This document shows, in pieces, positions 23,171 to 32,700 of a stretch of DNA of 64,000 nucleotides. Position numbers and translations under genes: made by a program. The DNA lies in NCBI RefSeq assembly GCF_030272615.1, contig NC_081409.1:651156468-651220467 (forward strand), written 5' to 3'. The stretch comes from Cryptomeria japonica. Its lineage: Eukaryota > Streptophyta > Pinopsida > Cupressales > Cupressaceae. The notes under the pieces were generated by a model, which saw nothing but the letters and a program-made list of their open reading frames with translations, was not told where the DNA came from and searched no databases. The first letter of the stretch is position 1, and the number at the start of each line of letters is the position of its first letter.

Positions 23171-23290
23171 AAGGTGTCGAAAGCAAAAAAACAAAATAAA
23201 GGCAAAAAGAAAGAAAACTAAAGACAGGCAAAAATGGGGGGAACCGCATTTACATGCCAAAGGAAATTATGGGGGTAGATATGTAAGGCA

Positions 23291-23466
23291 TAATAGTACC
23301 ATTGGTTTAGATATACTGTGATGAACTATGATGTCAATATGGATGTATTACTATGCTACTATATGCTCTTGATGTTCTTGATTGCATCTAGTTACTAGTT
23401 TGGATTCCTATCTAATTAACTACATGCTACAAAAGTATTGGCAAATTGATGTTGTGTCTTCTAGAT
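23291..23466. other. Short flank between the LTR and the CACTA element, with GAT target site
   Basis: No gene. Its last three bases, GAT (23464-23466), are the left target duplication of the CACTA element; the partner GAT is at 47300-47302. Deleting the element would join this DNA directly to 47303. Confidence 0.6.
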
Positions 23467-23800
23467 CACTAGTACAAAAACAACAATATATGACTAAAAA
23501 AACTACTAAAAATTGCATATAAATGACTAATCTTGGTCACATGACTATTAGTAGTTTATTGCCAGTCATTTATAATACAACCAAATTTATGATCAAACTA
23601 TTTTAGTCATTTATTGGTTGTTTTAATTGATCAATTTGGTAATTGGTTTAGTCATTGATTTGGTCATTGATTTAGTCATTTATTTAGTTGTTAATTTTGT
23701 CATTGATTTAGTTATTAATTTAGTCATTGATTGTTGTTCACTAATCATTTATCTAGTCATGGTAGTATATTTAGTCATTTTTATCAAAATAGTTAGAAGA
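23467..23800. repeat. Left subterminal repeat region of the CACTA element
   Basis: After the CACTAGTA terminus the motif TTTAGTCATTTATT or TTAGTCATTGATT recurs more than ten times, with GACTAA in the opposite sense close to the tip. Such arrays are transposase-binding sites in characterised CACTA elements; binding here is inferred. Confidence 0.7.
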
Positions 23801-25520
23801 TAGTGACTATTACTTGTTGGAAGACAATGATAAGTGGGGTTTGATAATAGTAATGAAATGGAAATTCAAATTCTACTTTAAGTTGTTTGCATATGGATAT
23901 TTATGCTATCAAACTCGCAGGTAAATTTATAGAATATATGTATGCTATTAGACCCTTCTCTGGCTACTTCGTAGTTGTGGCTTTGCACAGGATTATGAGT
24001 TAGGCTTTTAATTATGGATCTTTTATTTCATGTTTGGACATTATATTAGTTGATGCGATGTTATGCTAGAGTGTGGATGGACATCTAACTTATCTTCATT
24101 ACTGTTCTGATATATGGAAAAGTAATCTATTAACAGGAGAGGTAAAGCTTATCAGACTTAGTATCTGTTTTAACCTTATATATAATTAAGTGAAATACCT
24201 GTGACGAAGGGAAAATTTTGCACACATAATAGAATATGCATGCACACCTGATAAAGTATATGCACATTTATAGAAATACATAATGTTGTGTTCCTGCATA
24301 ATATACTTTCATAGATATAAATAATGTTGAACCTTCAATGCATGATTCATATTTATCTAGATAAACATTACTATTTATGCATTTTGTTTTGAATACATAT
24401 GCAGTATGCTTATAAAACATTTATATATACAAATAGATATATAAACGCATGTATGCTTTTATATGATCAGAAAAATAACCTAGACCTTTGGTGCAAGCAT
24501 ATCCAACCCATATCAGACAAATAAATCGATATTGTAGTTTGATCCATTGAAGATTTTAAAATTTCAAGTAAATCTAATTTTATAGCAGCATTTTTCTAAA
24601 CTAAAATTGTTAACTTCTCAACAGTGAAGGGACAGGAAAAATATTTTGCGACAACAAATTTTTATACACTAAAACTGTTAACTTTCAACATTCTAGTGAC
24701 AAGAAAAAGATTTTTCTTTTGTTTAAAAAAAAAAAAAACTTCACAAATAAATAGTTCATAAATAGACATGAATTAACCAAAACCGTGTTTGCAACTATAA
24801 AACACATGGACCCAACTAGATTTCTCATAGACATCGGTGAATGTATTTGTCTTCTTGGTATTTTCAGGCAAGAAGAGAATATGCAATAGGCATTTGACAA
24901 ATTGGGTATAAAATATAATTTAAGAGAGACAAACAGGTACATCTTGTAGTCTACAACCAAGCCTATGCTAGCAACCACTAAGATCAAATTATTTTTGTAC
25001 TTCAGGCTGAAGAGGCATAAATAAAATAAAGCAAAATATTAATAATATACCCCTAACCATGCATAGACAAAGAATTATGAATTCTTGAATATATCATACA
25101 AGTTCAATAATTCATACAAAAATTGGAGGCTAGCCGATATGACAAAAACCAATTTTTTTCTATAGATAAACAAGGGTACTAGGTGTTCAATTTAACCATG
25201 TAGTTAAACACTGACTGTGTATCAGTCAGGGTGTAATATTGAAAAAAATCTAGCGGCAAACATAGCTATACATTGCTTGAGGGGTTGTCATTTGAAAAAA
25301 AAAAAATAGGACTACAAACCCCAAACATTGCCTATCAATTATTACCAAGACCTGGTTTAGAGCCATTAAAACACATCCTTTAACAAAGAATATGCAAAAG
25401 GAAGGACGAGGATCTTGAACCCCCACCTACATTAAGTTGTTGAATTAAATGAAATTTTGGAGAAAAATTAATAACTGCATCAAATTCTCTTACGATATCT
25501 TAAGAATAAAAAATTTCTAA
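23801..25520. other. AT-rich CACTA interior without a recognisable gene
   Basis: Nothing coding could be supported. The 100-residue minus-strand frame at 24685-24987 is hydrophobic, starts in A/T-rich DNA and has no family resemblance that I recognise. Confidence 0.5.
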
Positions 25521-25523
25521 GTA

Positions 25524-25582
25524 GTAGTAGTAGTAATATATATATATATATATATATATATATTACTATTACTATTACTATT

Positions 25583-25636
<54 letters not shown>

Positions 25637-25684
25637 CTATTACTATTACTACTACTACTACTATATATATATATATATATATAT
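25524..25684. repeat. Alternating trinucleotide and TA microsatellite with inverted symmetry
   Basis: AGTAGTAGTAGTA, (TA)n, TTACTATTACTATTACTA, (TA)n, TTACTATTACTACTACTACTA, (TA)n. The AGT and ACT blocks are complementary, so hairpins can form. Lies directly beside the 46-bp array. Confidence 0.9.
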
Positions 25685-25740
25685 AAAATTGATTAAATTA
25701 AATATAATGAAAAAGAAAATTTAATGGACTTACAAGTGGA

Positions 25741-26010
25741 CCTATGACCCACAGAGGTTGTAGGGCACCACAAGGGCACCTGTGTCCTTGTGGAGCTGCA
25801 ACTTTCCACTGTGGGGTTGCGACCCCATGGGCGCCACATCACCCACAATGGACTTTGTGGGTCTGCGACCCCATGGGCGCTACAACACCCACAATGGACT
25901 TTGTGGATCTGCGACCCAATGGTGCCGCAACACCACTGTGGGGGTTGCGACCCCATGGGAATCACAACACCAATAGGGGAGGGCTGAAATTCATGGGGAT
26001 CATAGCTTCC
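25741..26010. repeat. ~46-bp GC-rich tandem array of hairpin units
   Basis: The phrase GCGACCCCATGGG or variant recurs at 25819, 25865, 25911 and 25947 (steps 46, 46, 36). Between copies lie inverted arms such as CCACAA...TTGTGG. A further hairpin, CCACAAGG...CCTTGTGG, occurs at 25768-25793. Open frames in several phases on both strands are by-products. It is similar in design to the 12460 array although the unit differs. Confidence 0.8.
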
Positions 26011-26426
26011 CTCTGTAAGGGGTGGAGTTAAACCTTTTGTCCAATGACAAGTTTCAAATGGCCAAAGAAAAAAAGAAAACATAAATAAAATAAAATAATA
26101 AAGAGGATTGAACAAGAATCTTAGAGCAAGCCTTCTTTCTTACATGAATCTCACCTGCGACTATGGAAAAAAAATGGGTCAGTTTAACAGAGAAGAAATA
26201 GCAGCAACATAAGATTATTACATGTGGAAGAACAAAAGAATCTACCATACGAGGCTTCTTGAAGCCACTGTAGTGTTGCTTTGACAATTCCTTGTAGCCA
26301 TGAGCAAACAAAATCTTCCCTCCATGATTTACTAGAAGAGCAAATGTTGCACCAAAAGGAAAATAGGACTCAAATGTAGTAACTTTTCCTTTTTCTTGAG
26401 TTCTTAAGAAACTTGGAAACCCTAGG

Positions 26427-26645
26427 ATCCAACAGTGGAGACTGAATCCACCTAATGGATGAGATTCAATGCTCCACTTTTAGGGTTAGAGTTGGAAATA
26501 TATAAAAAAATAAATAAAAATAAATAAAAAATAAAATAACTTTTTCTTCTCATGCCTACCCTGAAAGGGGTCCTAGTCAATGGATACCCTTAACCTTATA
26601 ATCCAACAGTGGAGATTGAATTCATCTTATGGATGAGATTCATTG
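26427..26645. repeat. Pair of ~44-bp direct repeats, 174 bp apart
   Basis: ATCCAACAGTGGAGAYTGAA followed by TCCACCTAATGGATGAGATTCA-type text starts at 26427 and again at 26601 with a few substitutions. No gene in the surrounding 26040-26940 stretch. Confidence 0.7.
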
Positions 26646-26939
26646 TGCATCCCATTAGTGGGAAAGTTCAAAGCTAATTTTTATAAATTTTAAAACAATT
26701 TAGTGGAAAAATTATTAAAAGCATAATATATTTGAAACAAATAAAATGTAATCTTAAAGACAATTGAAAAATAATTTGTGTGTATATATATTAACTAGCA
26801 TACCTATATTTTATAAATAAAATTTATGTAAAATAGGACCAAAAATATCAAATTTAAAAGATCTTTACCTTTATCATTGATTAATTTGATATGGTTAATA
26901 TTTATTAGAATTTAGTCCTATTTTAGAATATGAAATGAT

Positions 26940-27430
26940 TTACATGCAAAAAAAATTAAAAAATAGAAGTTTCTTTTAAATCTAGATTTAAAAACATAAT
27001 TTTTTTAATTAGAAGCTTCTTTTAAATCCAGATTTAAAAATATAATTTTTAGAATATGAAATGATTTGTATGCAAAAAAATAAATAAATAGAAAATTCTT
27101 TTAAATCTAGATTTAAAAACATATTTTAAATTAGAAGTTTCTTAAAATCTAAATTTAAATTTATTTATTTTTACATTTAATAAATAATAATAAGAAGTTG
27201 TTTTTTGATTTAGGTTTGTTTCTTTTAAATCTAGATTTTAAAATATATTTTTGTATTTAATAAATAATAATAATAGAAAGTTGCTTTTTAATTTAAATTT
27301 TAGTCTTTAAATTATTCATTGTTTAGTCATAATAAATAATAATAATAGATCTAGTTTCTTTTTAATTTAGATTTTAGTCTTTAATTTATTTTTAAATTTT
27401 TAGTCATTAAAATTACAACGATTTAAAATA
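26940..27430. repeat. AT-rich tandem-like repeats before the first LTR-like copy
   Basis: The phrase AGAAGTTTCTTTTAAATCTAGATTTAAAAA recurs about five times with variable spacers. No coding potential. Confidence 0.65.
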
Positions 27431-27999
27431 TTGGGTGCCACTGTAGTGTTACGACTCTCGACGTAATTAATTAAATATATATGTATACTTAATTTTTATA
27501 TATATATATATATTGATGCTCTGCAAAAAAGAATGTTAGGATATTGTCAAGACAAACACAAAACGACAAGCAACAAACAAGTGTTAATGTTAGAAATCAC
27601 AAATCAAACACTATCATAAGCAAGCATATCAAGAGAGATACAAAACATACAATAGAAAGCTTGATAAATCTAAGAAATGCAATAAGGCATCTCAAAATGC
27701 TCTCCACCATGCTTATAGCTTCTCCTCCCTTGTTCCTCTCCTCTCCAAGTTCCCAAATGAGTGTAGCTCTTAGTAGCTTTTTGCAGTATTCTGGATGTCT
27801 TATGGAGTTTCAAGATTGTAAAATGGATGATTATGAGAATGAAAATGTGAAAAAGCTAAAACAAGATATTATCTAATTATCTAATGTAAATTTTAACCCA
27901 AAAAGAAAAATGTGGATGATTATGCTAAATGCTTTCTAAATTTCACTATAAATTAGATGCATACAAGATTTCAGGATCTGGATTATGAAGAAATGAGCT

Positions 28000-28008
28000 C
28001 TATTTATA
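28000..28008 (-). promoter_or_regulatory. TATA box of LTR copy A
   Basis: Minus strand CCTATAAATAGAGC, conserved in copy B where it is duplicated. Confidence 0.6.
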
Positions 28009-28983
28009 GGTAAAATGGAGCAATGGAGGGTTGAGATTGAGTATTCTCATCAAAGGTCAGGATTCAGGGGTTTATGATCTATGGAGGGCTTTCAACCCAA
28101 ACCCACGATGACAAATGTCAACATGAGATGAGTTGAGAGGAGAGAGAATAAGCATTAAATGTTTGACATGATTTAAGGGTTAACTTGGAAGGTAAGGTTA
28201 ATATTGAGTTGAAAGAATAAATCCCTTATCCAATAAATATTGTCTTTATCCAATGGATAAACTCTTGTGCAAGAGTTAGTGAGGATAACCATGGTCAAAG
28301 CAATAAATGCTTGAAGAGACCCATGAGTCAAATGGAGATTGAGTTACAGGTAAAGTCTCTAACCATGGGGGCAAGTGTATTTAACTATAAATGGTTATGT
28401 AAGAGCTATTAATGGTCATGTAAGAGCCATTAGTGGTTTGGAAGACTTTAGGGGTTAGCTTGTTGAACACATAAAGCATTAAATATTTTTCAAAGACTTT
28501 GAAGGCTTTGAGAAGTGACTCCAAGTTGCTTAGGAATGTGACAATATTTAGGGGATGGATTAGGCTAATTCGGAATGTTTTAGAAGAGTTTAGCAGGGGA
28601 TTTAGGATTGCAAGTGGGTTTGGTGGGTGAGGGAAAATATGATTTAAATTAAAATTAAATTAATTTATTTCAATTGTGGTTGCAACTTGCATTTGTAGGA
28701 GAATGCAAGTGGGGGGGGATTTTATGGTTTAAATAAATGTTTTAATTATTTATTTAAAAGAACAAAAAGAATTAAATTAAATAAATAGGATTTATTCATT
28801 TGATTGATTGTGAATTTGGTTTAATGAATTAATTTAAATAAATTGAATAATTTATTTAATTAATAGGAGAATGGTTGAGGAGGAATTAATTAAATGTTAA
28901 TTTAATTAACTGTTGGCTAGTGGGTTTATTCATCAAACAAATAGTAAATATTCATTTAATTAAATGGACATATTTATGTGACT

Positions 28984-28990
28984 ACACACA

Positions 28991-29021
<31 letters not shown>

Positions 29022-29038
29022 GCGCGTGCACACACACA
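28984..29038. repeat. (AC)n(GC)n(AC)n alternating purine-pyrimidine tract
   Basis: About 24 bases of AC, 20 of GC and 12 of AC in uninterrupted purine-pyrimidine alternation, a sequence class with strong Z-DNA potential. At the matching place in copy B (46910-46985) the tract is shorter and mixed with AT steps. It produces the frame at 28920-29135. Confidence 0.9.
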
Positions 29039-29278
29039 CCCCAATATCCTATTGACACTGTGCATGCAATACAATTGGGCACGAACCAATTCCAAATATT
29101 TTTTTAATTACCTATTTTACTTGTGGTCATGTTAATATCATATTGTATAGGGGAGTAGTCATTTATTAAGTTATTTTTTGTTTGTGTGGCTAATTATTTA
29201 GTTGTGATTCTACCCCATTACCAAATTGGTCATTTATTTAGTCATTTATAGTTGTGTTCTAATAAATGACTAGAAAAA

Positions 29279-30250
29279 ATGATTTGAGGTTAACTTGGGA
29301 GATAAGGTTAATGTTGAGTTGAGTTGAAAGAATAAACCCACTAGCCAACAGTTAATTAAATTAACATTTAATTAATTCCTCCTCGACCATTCTCCTATTA
29401 ATTATATAAATTATTCAATTTCTTTCAATTAATTCATTAAACCAAATTCACAATCAATTCAATGAATGCATCCTATTTATTTAATTTAATTCTCTTTCCT
29501 CTTTTAAATAAATAATTAAAACATTTTTTTAAATCATAAAATCCCCCCCCCCCCCACTTGCATTCTCCTAATGCAATTGCAACCACAATTCAAATAAATT
29601 AATTTTATTTTAACTTAAATCCTATTTTCTCTCACCCACCAAACCCACTTGCAATCCTAAATCCCCTTCTAGACTCTTCTAAACCATTCCTAATTAGCTT
29701 AATTCATCCCCTAAATATTGTCACATTCTTAAGCAACTTGGAGTCACTTCTCAAAGCCTTCAAAATCTTTGAAAAGAATTTAATGTTTTATGTGTTCAAC
29801 AAGCTAACCCCTAAAGTCTTCCAAACCACTAATGGCTCTTACATGACCATTAATGGCTATTACATAACCATTTATGGTTAAATCCACTTGCCCCCGTGGT
29901 TAGAGACTTTACCTCTAACTCAACCTCCATTTGACTCACTGGTCTCTTCAAGTATTTATTGCTTTGACCATGGTTATCCTCACTAACTCTTGCACAAGAA
30001 TTTATCCATTGGATAGATAAATTATTTATTGGATAATGGCTTTATTCTTTCAACTAAAAATTAACCTTACCTCCCAAGTTAACCCTCAAATCATGTCCAA
30101 CATTTAATGCTTATTCCCTCTCCTCTCAACTCATCTCATGTTGAAATTTGTCATCCTAAGATTGGGTTGAAAGCCCTCACATAGATTATAATCCCCTCAA
30201 TACTGACCCTTGATGAGAATACTCAATCTCAACCCTCCATTGCTCCATTT
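29279..30250 (+). repeat. Inverted partial LTR copy C
   Basis: From about 29335 to 30250 the DNA is the reverse complement of 28014-28925 (copy A). The first ~56 bases (29279-29334) are in the same orientation as A. It stops a few bases short of the TATA box, so it lacks R and U5. It is followed directly by the AGCGCT array in the same relative orientation that LTR B has to its array. A and C can pair as a ~0.9 kb stem with a ~0.4 kb loop. Confidence 0.75.
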
Positions 30251-30480
30251 TGTGCCGCTATAGCACTACTATATAGTGGTTTTAGCGTTATCAGCTTGTT
30301 GTAGCGCAGTCGTGTAGTAGTATTAGCGCTAATGTAGGTTTAGCACAATTGAGTCAATGTTGTAGCGTTATCGCCATATTATGGCATGTTTGTGTAAGTC
30401 TTATAGCGCTTTTGTTGTTCTAGCACTAGTGTGTAGTTGTTTTAGCGTGATTGTCAGTAGAATAGCGCTATTGTCCGAAA
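30251..30480 (+). repeat. AGCGCT palindrome array, left
   Basis: TTAGCGC, AGCGTT, AGCACT and AGCGCTA variants recur roughly every 20-35 bases in an otherwise AT-rich stretch. Opposite in orientation to the array at 44930-45225, so the two frame the interior of element G as inverted arrays. Confidence 0.65.
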
Positions 30481-30737
30481 AAAAAAGATGCCCCAGTGTT
30501 AGGAAAATGATCACCTAATGCTGATGTTGGGTGGATGGATGGATAAGTTGTTTTGAATCATACCAGCCCCATTGAAACTAGGTCATTATGATAGATGCAT
30601 GTTGTAGTCTATGTTTGTCATGATCACTTACCTATTGAGACCCGAAGATACTTGATCAAAGTATCTATTGATAGTCTAGGTTTAAACTTAAGAAAGTTTG
30701 AAAAAAAATAACTAATGATGATGTTGATGTGCGTGTA

Positions 30738-32700
30738 GGAGGATCTTCCCGTGCTTCATATGCGGGAGCCACATCCGACCATGCAACAGCTACAAGATCA
30801 GCTGACTAAGACGGATATTGATTGTGTCATGATGACTGGACTATATGACATGATGTACATGCCCATGATTCAGATGAATCATGGACTAGTGACTGCATTA
30901 GCAGAGTGGTGGCACAGTGAGACCTGTACGTTCCATTTATCGATGGGAGAGATGACCATTACACTGGAGGATGTGTGGCGGGCACATTCCTATCTGATGG
31001 GATCTGGTGATGTATGACCGAGGATTGGATACAACAGTGGTACAATGGATATTCAATGAGGATGTCTACATTCAGGATGGCTCGATTGCATGGGAGGAGA
31101 TAGCGGTGTTATATGAGCCATTACTAGTTATTTTATCGGGGGTTTGTTGTGCCCCGATCGATGATCGCATGGAATGGCCATGGGTTGGGGCCAAGTGATT
31201 GAGTGCATGGTGACAAATGGGACCCACTATGCATGGGGACCATGTGTGCTATCACACCTATACATGGAGCTGTATGAGGTGGTATACCGAGAGACGAGCT
31301 CTCTGGGAGTTGACATTACTTTGTTACAAATCTAGGCATGGGAGTACTTGTCAGTTACACGACTAGTATGTCTGAGATTCAGGGCGGTAGATCAGCCCTA
31401 CATGTACATGTACGAAGGTATGATGAGTCAGCCCCACTTGGGGAAGTTGGAGTGGTGGCAGCAGGCATTGGATGATTTGGATGCAGCGATATGGAGGCCA
31501 TATATTGAGTGTGAACCTTGGGAGGATGATGCAGAGGCTTTGCCTTATGTATTTATGACACGGTATTTGATGGGTAGGACATCCTACAATATTGAGAGAC
31601 ACGTGCCAGGTAGAGTGATGAGGCAATTTGGTTGAAGGCAGGGATTCCCGAGTGGATCAGGGGAGTATGCACAGGCGGTACGGGAGAGATTCTAGTGGGG
31701 GCAAGTGTTACCGTATGATCAAGTCATAGCCGAGTTCCGGACTTTATAGGCAAGACCATGGCATATGAGGCCGAGGATTGTGGATGCAGGGGTGACAGAG
31801 GAGTACACGCAGTATCGTACCGCACATCCTATTCCACACATTTTAGATCCAGCTAAGCTGGTACCATCATTTGAGGATGATAGGAGACAATGATGGAGGA
31901 GAGGAGGCATAGGAGTAGGAGTAGGAGGTAGAGGTGATAGAGGAGGAGGTGGTGGGGGAGGTGGGGGAGGTGGGGGAGGTGGAGGGGGTGGTGGTGGTGG
32001 ATTTGGAGGTGGGGGTAGATTTGGAGGTGGAGGTGGTGGAGGAGGATGGTTACAAAGGAGAGGGAGAGGTGGGTAGTCATTGCGACTGTCACAAGGTCCT
32101 TTGATTCAGAGAGGAGTCAAATTAGGTGGTAGGGATATTGGGGAGGGAGAGGCACCTATGGATAAGGGAGAGGGAGCTACAAGTGGAGAAGAGGATCCTA
32201 TGGGGATGGGAGGAGGAGATCTACAGGAGCATATTCTAGTATATATGCAGACTCGACTTATAGCCACCGAGGTACAGGTGGAGGATTATGAGGCAGAGAT
32301 TGTAGCTAGAGATGTTCAACTGTTTGCAAGGGAGTTAGAGTTGACAGTAGTGAGGCGAGAGCGGGATGATGCGGTTGATAGGGTGATCCAGCTACAAGGG
32401 AGAGTTCGGGTCTTGGAGGGAGTACAGGGACATGGTCCATCGATTGATTCGTTGGTGAGGGAGCTATGAAGGGTAGGTGGAGAGGTTGACTATTGGCGGG
32501 GTTTATATGAGCAGGTGGTGCCATCCAGTTAGCGGGCACTGAACTATTTACAGTTGTGTCAAGCGAGATCAGAGCGGTCTTAGAGGATGCAAAGCAATGG
32601 TGGTGTTATGGGTCCTCCATGACGAGATAGTGTCGGTGGTGCAAGGGGTAGTGGTGGAGCAAGCGGCAATGGTGGTGCAACATCTAGCCATAGTGCTATT
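30738..32700 (+). pseudogene. Plant mobile domain (PMD / MAIN-like) gene remnant with Gly-rich linker and coiled coil
   Basis: A splice-acceptor-like GTGCGTGTAG precedes EDLPVLHMREP. The PMD core follows: EWWHSETCTFHLSMGEMTIT-LEDV (30901-30990), a frame shift near 31007, YDRGLDTT...IFNEDVYIQDGSIAWEEIAVLYEPL (31016-31120), GTHYAWGPCV, LQI-stop-AWEYLSVTRLV, WRPYIECEPWEDD, LPYVFMTRYLMGRTSYNIER, HVPGRVMRQFG (to ~31635). Then comes a Gly-rich stretch (31905-32075) and a charged coiled coil (EVQVEDYEAEIVARDVQLFA, 32250-32460). At least six stops, mostly TAG or TGA where Trp or Gln is expected. PMD proteins occur in host silencing factors (MAIN) and in plant transposons. It is antisense to gypsy element G and downstream of its integrase, as for extra ORFs in Tat elements. 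Confidence 0.75.

Larger units (their letters stand above)
20155..23290 (+). repeat. Right copy of the ~3.2 kb direct repeat, probable 3' LTR
   Basis: Collinear partner of 318-3561. Starts TGCCTCTTGAGC and ends GTAAGGCA. Contains the start and first ~1.75 kb of the antisense frame (minus strand, to 20155), the GAAC...GTTC palindrome array (about 21985-23170), and a minus-facing TATA box at 22696. The next base after the repeat (23291) begins sequence unrelated to that after 3561. Confidence 0.65.
27514..29278 (-). repeat. LTR-like copy A of gypsy element G (with a CACTA-arm segment)
   Basis: Starts TGATGCTCTGCAAAAA and is collinear with 45306-47220. Contains the minus-facing TATA box (28000-28008, TATAAATAG on the minus strand) and, at its right end, the same CACTA subterminal sequence that follows copy B. 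Homology with B ends at about 29278. By position it would be the 3' LTR of minus-sense element G, but a PPT is not evident on its right side and an inverted LTR piece follows directly. The frame at 27544-27876 also exists in B (45453-45668) and is a by-product of the repeat. Confidence 0.65.

Noticed and set aside
20152-23290. Minus-sense reading of the 3.2 kb LTR with a primer site just left of 20155
   Set aside because: The adjoining minus-strand bases (TGGATGCCGAAATG) match no tRNA 3' end I recognise and lie within a continuing protein frame; the plus-sense tRNA-Arg-like site fits better, though not proven.
24685-24987. 100-residue hydrophobic minus-strand frame, possible membrane protein
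   Set aside because: Phe/Leu-rich because of A/T-rich DNA with poly-A; no homologous pattern and no supporting signals.
25524-25684. CRISPR-like or centromeric satellite array
   Set aside because: Simple di- and trinucleotide microsatellite; no spacer-repeat structure and eukaryotic context.
25693-26115. 140-residue minus-strand and several plus-strand frames
   Set aside because: Overlapping frames on both strands of a ~46-bp tandem array; repeat by-product.
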